From: Methylobacillus methanolivorans
GTDB taxonomy: Bacteria > Pseudomonadota > Gammaproteobacteria > Burkholderiales > Methylophilaceae
Assembly (NCBI RefSeq): GCF_044751345.1
Contig: NZ_JBIWXY010000001.1
Coordinates: forward strand, 310,001-374,000
Reading direction: 5' to 3'
Length of the DNA: 64,000 nt
The position numbers and the translations under genes were made by a program. Within the stretch, counting starts at the first letter, position 1, and the number at the start of each line of letters is the position of its first letter. Below the pieces are notes generated by a model that was given only the letters and a program-made list of their open reading frames with translations, was not told where the DNA came from and did not search any database. Of this stretch, positions 27,908 to 36,960 are shown piece after piece.

Positions 27908-28405
27908 TCAATAATCAATTGCAATAATTTCCAGTTCCAGGTCACCGACTGGTCGGTGCCAGACGACGCTATCGCCGACTTTCTGACCGATCAACGCGTT
28001 TGCGAGCGGAGATACCCAGCTCACGCGGTTGCTGCTGATATCGGCCTCGTCCTCCCCCACAATCATGAAGCTGTGACTGTCGCCATGTTCATCCTCTACC
28101 TCGACATTGGCTCCAAATAGCACTGTGCCAACCGGTTGCGCTGATGGATCGACCACGATCGCGGATTCAATGCGGGTCTGCACATAGCGTAGGTCACGGT
28201 CTATCATGGCCAGTCTTTGCTGAGCTACCGGGTCTTCCTTGCGTGTGACTAGAGGTAGGCGTTCCTGTTCAAGCTCATTGGCTTGTTGCTGCAACTGTTT
28301 GAAACCATGGGGCGTGACATAATTGGGATGTGGGCTGATCGGGCGCTCTGGCAGGTCAGTGCCAGCGTGCTCCAAGTCATCCTCTTTCACAAATCCACGG
28401 CTCAT
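27908..28405 (-). CDS. GreA/GreB-family transcription elongation factor homologue
   Basis: The product has 165 residues from ATG 28405 (MSRGFVKEDD), the usual N-terminus in this subgroup; an extension to 28441 is unlikely. It has an N-terminal helical hairpin (LQQQANELEQERLPLVTRKEDPVAQQRLAMIDRDLRYVQTRIESA) and a C-terminal FKBP-like domain (VLFGANVEVEDEHGDSHSFMIVGEDEAD...NALIGQKVGDSVVW). Gre factors insert the coiled coil into the RNA polymerase secondary channel and stimulate cleavage of backtracked RNA. The hairpin tip does not look like the DD/DE pair of canonical GreA, so cleavage activity is uncertain. It is in an operon with the nitroreductase. Confidence 0.8.
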   Translation of the reverse strand: MSRGFVKEDDLEHAGTDLPERPISPHPNYVTPHGFKQLQQQANELEQERLPLVTRKEDPVAQQRLAMIDRDLRYVQTRIESAIVVDPSAQPVGTVLFGANVEVEDEHGDSHSFMIVGEDEADISSNRVSWVSPLANALIGQKVGDSVVWHRPVGDLELEIIAIDY

Positions 28406-28558
28406 GGCGCATGACCCATAAAACCTTGAATTATAACTCAAGTAACGCGTGATTCAGTGCTTGATACCAAGGAGGGGTAAAATCTTGCTTTCTGTGTGCC
28501 GGAAAGTATATAGGCGGTACCGTGCCTCGCTGAGCTAGGCATGGTACCGTGGTCGGGA

Positions 28559-31021
28559 TTAGAAATCGATTGTAGCGGAGAGCAGCAACGTGCGGGGCAA
28601 GCCCTGAATCAACCAACTGCCATCAATGGTTGATGCCCAGTAATCGCGGCCAAAGAGATTTTCGATATTTCCGCGTAAAGTGACGGGATGTCCCCAAGAT
28701 TGTGTTGTATAGCGAACACCTATATCCCACCTTGTCCATCCTGGGATACTAGCTTGGTTCTCTGCATCAATGTATTGTCGGCTAGTGGCAAGCATGCGTC
28801 CTGACAAGGTAAGGCCGGGCAGTAAGGTAGGATCCCATTCCACACTAAGGTTAGCCTGGCGGCGAGGCACACCGGGAGCATCGTGTCCGTTATTTGTACC
28901 ATTTTCAGTTTTTGTCAGCATGGCATCTGTCCAGGCAGCGCCACCTAACAGCCTGACATGAGGTAAGACTTCACCGAAAATATTCAATTCCAGGCCGCGG
29001 TTGCGTTGTTCGCCATCCACTTTAAAAGTGGGGTTTCCGATGCTATTGGCTACATTGATGCCGTTGGGCTGCGTAATCTGAAAAAGGCTGGCAGTCAGTC
29101 CCAGTTTGCCTAAATCCAGTTTTACGCCTGTTTCTAGTTGTTTGCTTTTAATTGGAGGGAAAAGCTCGTTACGATTGGTAACGTTGCCAGATGCAGTCGG
29201 GCCCTGGCTCAAGCCTTCTATGTAGCTTGCATATAGCGATAGATTGTCTTGAGGCTTGAATACTACTGCTAAGCTTGGGGTGATGGCGCTTTCGTCGTAA
29301 TGCTGTGTTCTCGCACTGCTGACTAGGTCATAGCCATTAGCTTTTACCTGTTGGTGACGCACACCTATGATGGTTGTGACGCGGTCATCAAGGAAAGATA
29401 CCGTGTCGGATAAGGCAAAGGTGGGTAGCTCCAGGGTGTCAGTTTTCGAGACGTTGGAGGAAAATCCTTCTAATGATGGCTTGCTGACCGTGATTGGAGC
29501 ATAGATATTGGTAGACCAGCTCATGAAGCCATATCCATAGCCATATTCATCGCCAAAACTATAGCCACTTTCTTGCCTTAATGTAGAAAACTGGGCATTG
29601 AGTTGGTGCTGTAACGTGCCAGTCTTCAAAGTACCTCTGATGCCCGCCTGGATGCTTTTTCGATTACTGTAACCAGGGTAGTAGTAAAGGTTGACCTGTG
29701 CATCACCAGTTGGACTTGTGACAGCAATATCAGAGGATAGCCATTGATATTTGTTCCAGTTAGCTCCTAATCCACCATAGATTGTCCAATCATTAGATAC
29801 ATCGTATTCTGCTTTGAGGAGCAGATACTCGCCTTTGTTTTTGGTATATTCCCAATCCTGCGAAATCTGTTTTTCTGCATTAGGTGCTTTAAGGCTCGAA
29901 ATCGAGGCCAGGTAGAGTCCCCCAGCACCTGTTGGTGCATGAGTTTTTGTGTTCTGGAAACCCATATCCATAGAGGCGCGTAAGTTTTCGTCGCGAAAGT
30001 CTACGCCCAATGTTGCTACCGAAAACTCGCGGGATTGACCGCCCACTGCCGTTTCCCCATCACGATATATACCGTTAAAGCGCACTCCCCATTTTTTCAT
30101 TTCGCCAAAGCGGCGCCCTATATCGACATGAGTGCCATAATGTCGATCTGATTGATACGAAAGTGTGAGCCGGTTTAATGGCGTGTCTTCCGCACGCTTG
30201 GGCACGATGTTGATCGTGCCACCTACGCCGCCTCGTTGCCCCATGCCGCTTAACATGGCAGCTGGGCCTTTAAGTATCTCCACTCGCTCCAAGGTTTCTA
30301 CCGGCATGGTATTGATCATGGCGATGCCTGCAACGCCGTCGAACAACACATCCGAGCTATAACTGCGCAAACCGCGAATCATGAAGCCATCGCCTTGGCC
30401 TGCCGCGCTGGTGAGGCCGTTGGTAGTGACTCGGACCGAGGGGTCGTTTGCGACCACATCGACGAGGCTGGTGGCTTGCTGGTTGCGGATGAGATCGGAG
30501 GTATAAGCGGTGATATTGAAGGGCGTGTCGAAAATATCTTGGTTACCGAGCATGCCTAGACGTGCGCCCTTGGCCACCTGTCCGCCTGCGTAGGTTTCAG
30601 GTATAGAGCTGGCAGATTCTGCTTGGGCCGTGACTCGGACTTCGGGCAGTGTGTCCGATTGAGTGGGCATTGCCCTGCCTGATTGTACTAACGAGTATTG
30701 GTTGGGATAGTTTTTCTTGATGGCAAGTCCGCTACCGACCAGCAATACATCAAATGCCTGGTCGATGCTGTAGTGTCCCCTTAAGGCATGCGCTTGCTTA
30801 CCTAAGGTTTGTTCTGGCGTGAATGTGATGGTAACACCGGCTTCGCTTGCCAGGATTTGCAATGCCGTCGCTAGCTCGCCTGCGGGAATGTCATATTGCT
30901 TAACCTTGACTTGTGAGGCCTCGGAAACATCTGCTGCTAGTGCGGGGATAGCAGTCGTGGCGCTGAATACGAGAAAAAGCGCGACGTATAGTGTGCGTTG
31001 TCGATAATGGTGGTGATTCAT
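28559..31021 (-). CDS. TonB-dependent siderophore receptor with N-terminal signalling domain (module 1)
   Basis: This 820-residue outer-membrane receptor has a signal peptide (cleaved near PALAA). The STN signalling domain (about 42-95, YDIPAGELATALQILASEAGVTITF) touches FecR-type anti-sigma factors. The plug covers about 150-280 (VEILKGPAAMLSG, GGTINIVPKRA), and the 22-strand barrel ends in LLLSATIDF. It resembles ferric-hydroxamate or pyoverdine-type receptors; the ligand is unknown. AGGGAA precedes the ATG. It follows its fecR by 105 nt, in the order sigma-anti-sigma-receptor. A Fur-like GAGAAT repeat lies in that gap. Confidence 0.92.
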   Translation of the reverse strand: MNHHHYRQRTLYVALFLVFSATTAIPALAADVSEASQVKVKQYDIPAGELATALQILASEAGVTITFTPEQTLGKQAHALRGHYSIDQAFDVLLVGSGLAIKKNYPNQYSLVQSGRAMPTQSDTLPEVRVTAQAESASSIPETYAGGQVAKGARLGMLGNQDIFDTPFNITAYTSDLIRNQQATSLVDVVANDPSVRVTTNGLTSAAGQGDGFMIRGLRSYSSDVLFDGVAGIAMINTMPVETLERVEILKGPAAMLSGMGQRGGVGGTINIVPKRAEDTPLNRLTLSYQSDRHYGTHVDIGRRFGEMKKWGVRFNGIYRDGETAVGGQSREFSVATLGVDFRDENLRASMDMGFQNTKTHAPTGAGGLYLASISSLKAPNAEKQISQDWEYTKNKGEYLLLKAEYDVSNDWTIYGGLGANWNKYQWLSSDIAVTSPTGDAQVNLYYYPGYSNRKSIQAGIRGTLKTGTLQHQLNAQFSTLRQESGYSFGDEYGYGYGFMSWSTNIYAPITVSKPSLEGFSSNVSKTDTLELPTFALSDTVSFLDDRVTTIIGVRHQQVKANGYDLVSSARTQHYDESAITPSLAVVFKPQDNLSLYASYIEGLSQGPTASGNVTNRNELFPPIKSKQLETGVKLDLGKLGLTASLFQITQPNGINVANSIGNPTFKVDGEQRNRGLELNIFGEVLPHVRLLGGAAWTDAMLTKTENGTNNGHDAPGVPRRQANLSVEWDPTLLPGLTLSGRMLATSRQYIDAENQASIPGWTRWDIGVRYTTQSWGHPVTLRGNIENLFGRDYWASTIDGSWLIQGLPRTLLLSATIDF

Positions 31022-31066
31022 ATGGTTCCCTGATCATGTTTTGATGGCTTACATCAGGGAGGTCAC

Positions 31067-31082
31067 TTGAGAATGAGAATCG
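31067..31082. promoter_or_regulatory. Weak Fur-box-like repeat upstream of receptor 1
   Basis: TTGAGAATGAGAATCG contains two GAGAAT hexamers in tandem. It matches 11 of 15 positions of TGATAATGATTATCA and lies 46-61 nt before the receptor start. Confidence 0.4.
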
Positions 31083-31126
31083 GGCAGTATTTTTTTGAAA
31101 TGTGTGGCGAATTATCACATACAAGC

Positions 31127-32086
31127 TTAGCTACCTTTAAATTCCGCAATCCTTACCCAATATCGGGTGCGATAAATGATATGCACTGGGAGTGAGTTTG
31201 GCAGGGCATTGAGTGCTTGGGTGGTGTCATTCAATGTGAATACGCCCGAGATTCTCAAATCCGATATCGCTTCATCGCAATAGATGAGGCCTGGACGATA
31301 GCGTGCCAGCTCCTGTGCGAGGTCTTTTAGGCGCATGCCATTGGCAAATAGCAAGCCTCTGCGCCAAGCGTCGGTTTGGGCTGGCGCTGTAGAGGCGGGG
31401 AGTGCTTGATGAGCGGTAAAGCTCGCTTGTTGACCCGCACGGATCAACTGTTGTTCGCCTGTCTGTGAGGTAATCCGCACGTTGCCTTCTAGCACGGTGG
31501 TATGGGTTGCATCGTGTGACAGCCTGACGTTGAAGCGTGTGCCCAGAGGCTGAATGTTGCCGTGTATGGTGACCAGCTGGAAAGGCCTGGTTTCGTGTGC
31601 GGTATGCCCAGTGGTCACCAGCACTTCCCCCGTCAATAAGGTGACAATGCGGTTGTGCGCCGTAAAGTTAATGTCAATGGCACTGCGTGTATTCAGCACG
31701 ATCTGGGTGCCATCGGGCAGGGAAATCTCTTTCTGCTCTCCTGTGCCGGTGCTGTAATCTGCCATGTGCAATTGCCATGGTTCTGTCCTGCTTGCCAGTA
31801 TGCCGCTGCCTGTAGCAAGGCTTAACCAGCCGAGTATTTTCAGGGTGGAGCGTCGGGTTGGGGTATGTAGTGTGGAGAGGGTGTTGTAGGCTGCCCGCGC
31901 ATTGATGCCGTGCAGGGAGGCGCTGATATTCTCGATATGTTGCCAAGCCTGCTCATGTTCAGGAGCAGCCTGACGCCATTGCTGCAAGCGCTCAGCATCT
32001 TGTGTGCTGAAGGTGGCATCCATGCTGAGTGTCAGCCATTCTGCCGCTGCCTTGGAAACCTCTGGTGAAAAACGCGCAGAAGGCAT
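31127..32086 (-). CDS. FecR-family anti-sigma factor (module 1)
   Basis: This 319-residue membrane regulator starts at ATG 32086, eight nt after the sigma-factor stop. A cytoplasmic N-terminal sigma-binding helix domain (AAAEWLTLSMDATFSTQDAERLQQWRQAAPEHEQAWQHIE) and a single membrane helix near 93-112 (ILGWLSLATGSGILAS) come first. A periplasmic FecR fold (SIDINFTAHNRIVTLLTGEVLVTTGH) and a C-terminal STN-like segment contacting the receptor (SDLRISGVFTLNDTTQALNAL) follow. It transmits receptor occupancy to the adjacent ECF sigma factor. Confidence 0.92.
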   Translation of the reverse strand: MPSARFSPEVSKAAAEWLTLSMDATFSTQDAERLQQWRQAAPEHEQAWQHIENISASLHGINARAAYNTLSTLHTPTRRSTLKILGWLSLATGSGILASRTEPWQLHMADYSTGTGEQKEISLPDGTQIVLNTRSAIDINFTAHNRIVTLLTGEVLVTTGHTAHETRPFQLVTIHGNIQPLGTRFNVRLSHDATHTTVLEGNVRITSQTGEQQLIRAGQQASFTAHQALPASTAPAQTDAWRRGLLFANGMRLKDLAQELARYRPGLIYCDEAISDLRISGVFTLNDTTQALNALPNSLPVHIIYRTRYWVRIAEFKGS

Positions 32087-32093
32087 GTGCAAT

Positions 32094-32597
32094 TTACAAC
32101 ATCGAGAAAAAGCACTGCTGGTTTGCACGAGTCAGGTATTGCTTGACCGAGCTGATGGATACGCCAAGCTCTGTAGCAATCTCTGCATAGGATAGGCCTT
32201 CCAGGTGGGCAAGCAGGAAAGCCTGCCTGGCTTTGATCGGCAGGCCATTCAAGGCATGGTCAATCTGTTGCAGTAATTCCAGTGCCTGCGCACGTTGCTC
32301 AGGAGATGGTGCCTGGGCCTCTGGCAGGGCAGCGAGAGCTTCAATATAAGCCTCTTCGATTACCTGCCGCCTGTGGTAATTGGCGACTAGCCGCCTTGCA
32401 ATTGTGGCAAGGAAAGGGCGCGGCTCCAGGATGTCTTGCACATTGTTGGCATTGAGGATACTGAGGAAGGTATCTTGCGCCAAATCCGCTGCCTGCTCGT
32501 TTTGCTTCACTTTACGGCGTAGCCAGCCTAACAGCCAGCCATGATGCTCGCGATAGATATGATGAAACAACTGCTCTGGCGGCTGGGTGGCAGACAT
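32094..32597 (-). CDS. FecI-like ECF RNA polymerase sigma factor (module 1)
   Basis: This 167-residue sigma-70 family protein has region 2 (about 12-78, QNEQAADLAQDTFLSILNA...RPFLATIARRLVANYHRR) and region 4 (about 103-158, LNGLPIKARQAFLLAHLEGLSYAEIATELGVSISSVKQYL), the latter with a helix-turn-helix. It should activate the downstream receptor gene when FecR and the receptor signal. TGAGAATATTTCTCA lies 22 nt upstream and probably provides Fur repression. Confidence 0.92.
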   Translation of the reverse strand: MSATQPPEQLFHHIYREHHGWLLGWLRRKVKQNEQAADLAQDTFLSILNANNVQDILEPRPFLATIARRLVANYHRRQVIEEAYIEALAALPEAQAPSPEQRAQALELLQQIDHALNGLPIKARQAFLLAHLEGLSYAEIATELGVSISSVKQYLTRANQQCFFSML

Positions 32598-32618
32598 GGA
32601 TAGGAGCTGGAATAAAAC

Positions 32619-32633
32619 TGAGAATATTTCTCA
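32619..32633. promoter_or_regulatory. Probable Fur box of FecI module 1
   Basis: TGAGAATATTTCTCA is a dyad with six-bp perfect arms, 11 of 15 positions identical to TGATAATGATTATCA, placed between 22 and 36 nt before the sigma-factor start. Confidence 0.6.
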
Positions 32634-32727
32634 TTTTATTGTTTTGATGGGATTTTGTATAGATGAGGAGAATGCGAATGGGCGCTACGTGCTGTGGTGT
32701 AGCGCCCTGGCTTGATGGATGTTGAGA

Positions 32728-35193
32728 TTAGAAATCGGCAGAAACGGAGAGCAGGACTGTGCGTGGCGCGCCAACGGTCAAGCCTTCACGTGCTGCTGAT
32801 AGCCAGTAGTTCTTGTCGAACACGTTTTCTACAGTGCCCCTGATTGTGATGGGGGTTTTACCAGCAACAAATGCATAGCGTGCACCCAGATCGTAGCGGT
32901 TCCAGGTGGGAATTTTTTGCGTGTTGGCTGTATCTACGTATTGTGGGCTGGTGTGCAGCATACGTGCTGTCAGGGTTAGGCCGGGCAGGAAGACGGTATC
33001 CCATTCCCCGGCAAGGTTGAATTGCAGCTTGGGCACAGCAGGTGCGGTGTTGCCGTCATCGGTGCCATTTTCTGTTTTATTCAATTTTCCTTGCGTCCAG
33101 GCAAAGCCACCAAGTATACGTACATGATCAATTGCTTCACCTTGGGTGATGAGCTCAATTCCTCGATTGCGTTGTATACCATTCATGCCAAATCTCAAGG
33201 TAGAGGGGTTGGTAAAGCCGCTAGGGCGCTCGATCTCAAAAGCGCTGAGTGTGGTTGCAAAGCGACCGAAGTCATATTTAACGCCAGCTTCACGTTGCTT
33301 GGATGCTGCCGGGCCAAACATTTGACCAGCATTGGTCGTGCCAGGAGGCGCGACTGCTCCTTGATTCAGGGCTTCAATGTAATTGCCATAGAAAGATAGT
33401 TGATTGCTTGGCTTGATCGTGACAGCAACCGTTGGTGTCAGGTCAGATTGATCATAATGATCCAATCGAGCACCCGAAGCATCATCGAAGCTGGAAGCAA
33501 TCACTTGCTGGTGGCGTACACCTAATGTGAGTTGAAGTTTGTTATCCAGCATGGAAGCCGTATCAGCCAAGGCAATGCTGCGTAGCCTGGATTCACCGCC
33601 TTTGGGAATGTTTCCGCCGAGTGCAAGAGTCGGTTCTATAGAGGTCGCAGGCGAGTAAATATTGGAAAAAATCGTACTTGATCTGACCAGTAATGAGCCA
33701 AATTCCATGGCGTAGCTACTAGCACTCAATACTGCTTCATGAGAGACATTGCCCGTGGTGAACTTGCCTTTTACACCCGCTTCAGCGGTGATGGTATGGA
33801 CATATTGCTTGGTGCGTGATGGCCGTGCCCCGATATCTCCTTGCTCGTTTAACATCAGCCAGCTGGTTTGCAGGCTGCTAAAGTCATATTGCGAACCACC
33901 CAATGCGCCATAGAGCATCAAATCTGGTGTCAGATCAAACTCCATGCGCGTAGCACCTGACAACTGATTACTTTTCCAGTAGCTCCATTTTGGAAGGTAA
34001 TTGCTTTTTGCATCAGGTGCAGCGCCAATCTGGACGCCGGTATCAGGGAATAGCAGGCCACTACGTGCATACGTCAAACGGTTTTGGTAATTCAGGTCAG
34101 CTTCGATGCGCAATTGCTCATTCCTGAAATCGACACCGATAGCAAAAGCATCCAGTTTTTCTTTGGAGTGATCAACAGGGGTATCGCCAGAACTGGTAAT
34201 GGCATTGACGCGTAAACCCAACTGCTGCTCTGACCCAAAGCGCCGGGCTACGTCAATATGTGTAGCCAGTTGGCTGTCGTCGATAAAAGAAACCGTGAGA
34301 CGATTGAGCGGGGTTTCGCCAGCACGTTTAGGCACAAGATTGATAGCGCCACCGACCGAGCCTGCAGGCGCCATGCCGTTGAGTAAAGCATTAGGGCCTC
34401 TCAGGACCTCAACCCGTTCAATACCAATCAATGAGCTGGAATCGCGTGGTGCAACGCCATAGAGGCCATTGAACATGGCATCGTAGTTAAACAATGTAAA
34501 TCCGCGGATGTTGAATTCATCTCGCCCAGAGCCTCGCGAATACGTATTGCGGATGGATGGGTCATTGATCAGTACATCACCAATATTCTGTGCTTGCTGG
34601 TCTTCGATCAGCTTGGCAGTGTATTGGGTGACGCTGAACGGAGTATCCAGATTGTCCTTATTGCCCAGTAGGCCTATCTTGCCTCCTCGGGCGACTTGGC
34701 CGCCAGCATATTCAGCAGGCAAAGTGCTGCTGGATATCTCCCGGCTGGCTTTTACGTTCACAGTGGGTAAGGTCTTGCCTTGCGCTTCACCTGAGACGAC
34801 AGTTGCTTTGCGTAGGACGTAGCCCCTACCTGTCTGAGGTACGGCCTCGAGGCCGCTACCACTCAGTAGCGCAGCCAGGCCAGACGAAACGGTATAGCGG
34901 CCTTTGAGACCAACTGAGCTGAGTTTTTCGAGCAGGGTTGCTTCATAGCTGAGGTTGATGTCAGCGACTCTGGCAAACTGGTTCAGTGCCGTGTCTAGGG
35001 CACCGGCAGCAATGTCGTATTCCTGAGTATTGGTATTGCTTGCTTGTGCTTCCTGGGATGTGGCAGCCCAAGTGACTCCAGGAAGGGCGGTCATGCCAAT
35101 GGTGATGCCAATCATGGCGCTCTGCATGGCAAGCGCCAGTTTAGTTCTGGTCAATGTTGGCTCTGCTTTGCGGGAATGGTGTTTGTGAGTCAT
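32728..35193 (-). CDS. TonB-dependent siderophore receptor with N-terminal signalling domain (module 2)
   Basis: This 821-residue receptor has a signal peptide (cleaved near TWAA, residue 44) and an STN domain (about 58-110, YDIAAGALDTALNQFARVADINLSYEA). The plug has VEVLRGPNALLNGMAPAGSVGGAINLVPKRA, and the barrel ends in VLLSVSADF. It shares the AGGQVARGGKIGLLGNKDNLDTPFSV-type plug entrance with module 1, indicating paralogy, but the barrels differ. GAAAGA precedes the ATG. It lies 92 nt after its fecR. The ligand is unknown. Confidence 0.92.
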   Translation of the reverse strand: MTHKHHSRKAEPTLTRTKLALAMQSAMIGITIGMTALPGVTWAATSQEAQASNTNTQEYDIAAGALDTALNQFARVADINLSYEATLLEKLSSVGLKGRYTVSSGLAALLSGSGLEAVPQTGRGYVLRKATVVSGEAQGKTLPTVNVKASREISSSTLPAEYAGGQVARGGKIGLLGNKDNLDTPFSVTQYTAKLIEDQQAQNIGDVLINDPSIRNTYSRGSGRDEFNIRGFTLFNYDAMFNGLYGVAPRDSSSLIGIERVEVLRGPNALLNGMAPAGSVGGAINLVPKRAGETPLNRLTVSFIDDSQLATHIDVARRFGSEQQLGLRVNAITSSGDTPVDHSKEKLDAFAIGVDFRNEQLRIEADLNYQNRLTYARSGLLFPDTGVQIGAAPDAKSNYLPKWSYWKSNQLSGATRMEFDLTPDLMLYGALGGSQYDFSSLQTSWLMLNEQGDIGARPSRTKQYVHTITAEAGVKGKFTTGNVSHEAVLSASSYAMEFGSLLVRSSTIFSNIYSPATSIEPTLALGGNIPKGGESRLRSIALADTASMLDNKLQLTLGVRHQQVIASSFDDASGARLDHYDQSDLTPTVAVTIKPSNQLSFYGNYIEALNQGAVAPPGTTNAGQMFGPAASKQREAGVKYDFGRFATTLSAFEIERPSGFTNPSTLRFGMNGIQRNRGIELITQGEAIDHVRILGGFAWTQGKLNKTENGTDDGNTAPAVPKLQFNLAGEWDTVFLPGLTLTARMLHTSPQYVDTANTQKIPTWNRYDLGARYAFVAGKTPITIRGTVENVFDKNYWLSAAREGLTVGAPRTVLLSVSADF

Positions 35194-35285
35194 GGGAATC
35201 TTTCTACAAGATAGTGAGTCATGAAATGCTTCTATCTGGTAGGCCGATTGAGATTGCCAATCCCCTCAATTTCTTTGAAAAATTT

Positions 35286-36311
35286 TTATGGCTGGGTGGA
35301 ATGAGTCTGTGCAGGCCCCACACTGACCCAGAAGCGGGTGCGGTAAGTGAGTGCGATGGGTTGGGTATGGGCAAGGAATTTTAGTGTCTGGTCTGTATCC
35401 TTGAGATGGAATAAGCCCGATACCCGTAGCTCAGCTACCTGATCATTACATTCAATATAACCATGGCGGTAGCGCGCCAATTCTGCAATCAGGTCAACCA
35501 GGCGGATATTTTTTCCTGAGATCACTCCATCTGCCCAACTACCTGCATCAAAGCCTTGCGATATGAAAGGTTCTGCCACATGTTCGCGTAACCATTGGCT
35601 TTCTCCTGCTTGCACGATATGGGAACTGCCAACAGTGGGATAGAGTGCGACAGCATGCTCTTGCACCGTTACGAGGGCAGCATCGTTGGTGAGCCGCACG
35701 ATAAAACGAGTGCCTAGGGCTTCAAGCTTGCCAAAAGGTGTATACACCAGGAATGGGCGTTTATTGGGATAGCTGGCATCTTGGCCCGTGGTCACCATGA
35801 TTTCACCACGTAGCAGGCTGATGACGCGTTTCTGGCCTGTCATATCAATACGCACTGCAGTGTCTGTGTTGAGCATCAAGGCGGTACCATCTGCGAGTTG
35901 CAGTGATTGTTGTTCACCTACACGGGTGCTCGCATCTGCTACTAGCCGCTGCCAAGGGCTATAGCTACGAACACCCCAACCGCTGCCCATGATGAAACCG
36001 GCAAGAGACAGCAGTTGTAATGTTTTCCTGCGTTTCAGCAAGTGTTGCTGGCGTGTGTGATCTGCTTGTTCCAGCGTGGATAGTGCAAGGCTGGAGGGGA
36101 GGTTGGTTTGAGCGAAAGGCTGGCCAAGGCTATTGATGCGCTCCCAAGCACTGGCATGTATGGGATTGGCTTGTAGCCATGTCTTGAACTGCAAATGGGT
36201 TTGCTGGCTAGCGTTGTTATAGTTGAGCTTGATAGACCAGATAATGGCGGCATCAATCACGGCATCAGGGAGGGGAGTCGCCATGTCTGAGTGAGGATCG
36301 TGCTTTGCCAT
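35286..36311 (-). CDS. FecR-family anti-sigma factor (module 2)
   Basis: This 341-residue regulator starts at ATG 36311 (AAGG 10 nt upstream); TTG 36320 is possible. The N-terminal sigma-binding part reads AAIIWSIKLNYNNASQQTHLQFKTWLQANPIHASAWERI. A membrane helix lies near 100-118 (LQLLSLAGFIMGSGWGV). The periplasmic FecR fold (VRIDMTGQKRVISLLRGEIMVTTG) and the C-terminal STN-like segment (AELRVSGLFHLKDTDQTLKFLA) complete it. It sits between its sigma factor (21 nt upstream) and the receptor. Confidence 0.92.
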   Translation of the reverse strand: MAKHDPHSDMATPLPDAVIDAAIIWSIKLNYNNASQQTHLQFKTWLQANPIHASAWERINSLGQPFAQTNLPSSLALSTLEQADHTRQQHLLKRRKTLQLLSLAGFIMGSGWGVRSYSPWQRLVADASTRVGEQQSLQLADGTALMLNTDTAVRIDMTGQKRVISLLRGEIMVTTGQDASYPNKRPFLVYTPFGKLEALGTRFIVRLTNDAALVTVQEHAVALYPTVGSSHIVQAGESQWLREHVAEPFISQGFDAGSWADGVISGKNIRLVDLIAELARYRHGYIECNDQVAELRVSGLFHLKDTDQTLKFLAHTQPIALTYRTRFWVSVGPAQTHSTQP

Positions 36312-36332
36312 GTGCTTCAAACCTTGGAGTTC

Positions 36333-36845
36333 TTATGATTCAAAGCGCACGGCATAGCAATGGCGTAAGGCTTTGGCAATGTAGCGCTCCACGGTAGCAA
36401 GGGAAACTCCTAGCTGTTGGGCGATTTGCGGGCAGGTGAGTCCATCCAGTTGCGCCATGAGAAAGGCCGTGCGTATGGCTGGTTTCAAGCTATCCAGCAT
36501 GCGATCAATCTCAATCAGGGTTTCAAGGAATATCAGGCGATGCTCAAGGGCGGGTGTTTCTGCCTCAGGTAATGTAGCGAGTGTTTCAAGCCACGCCTGC
36601 TCCAATTCTCGCCTGCGCCAGTGCTCAACTACTAGGCCATGTGCAATGGTGGAGAGAAAGGCACGCGGTTGATGGGCTTGAATGGGCTGTTTGCGCAATA
36701 GCAAGCGCATGAAGACATCTTGTGCAATATCTGTGGCATCTAATGTGCTGCCCAGCTTGCGCCTGATCCAGCCTTGTAACCAATGATGGTGATCCACATA
36801 CAGGCTGTGCACTTCTTGATGCAGGGTAGGGTTTGCGTCTGGCAC
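36333..36845 (-). CDS. FecI-like ECF RNA polymerase sigma factor (module 2)
   Basis: This 170-residue protein starts at GTG 36845, eight nt after AGGA. Region 2 (LDATDIAQDVFMRLLLRKQ...PRAFLSTIAHGLVVEHWRRRE) and region 4 (LKPAIRTAFLMAQLDGLTCPQIAQQLGVSLATVERYI) are complete. It heads the 36.8 to 32.7 kb iron-uptake module and has the best Fur box in the window 30 nt upstream. Confidence 0.92.
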   Translation of the reverse strand: MPDANPTLHQEVHSLYVDHHHWLQGWIRRKLGSTLDATDIAQDVFMRLLLRKQPIQAHQPRAFLSTIAHGLVVEHWRRRELEQAWLETLATLPEAETPALEHRLIFLETLIEIDRMLDSLKPAIRTAFLMAQLDGLTCPQIAQQLGVSLATVERYIAKALRHCYAVRFES

Positions 36846-36875
36846 GAGAGAATCCTGCGTGGCCTTGATTATAAA

Positions 36876-36890
36876 TGATAATGGTTATTA
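36876..36890. promoter_or_regulatory. Fur box of FecI module 2
   Basis: TGATAATGGTTATTA matches 13 of 15 positions of the TGATAATGATTATCA core and lies upstream of the GTG start, where it would block the sigma-factor promoter in iron-replete cells. Confidence 0.75.
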
Positions 36891-36960
36891 TATTTCTTCC
36901 ATTTGGTGGTGCGCAATAGATTGAGAAGACGTGAAACAAATTCCTGACACGATAGCGTCG

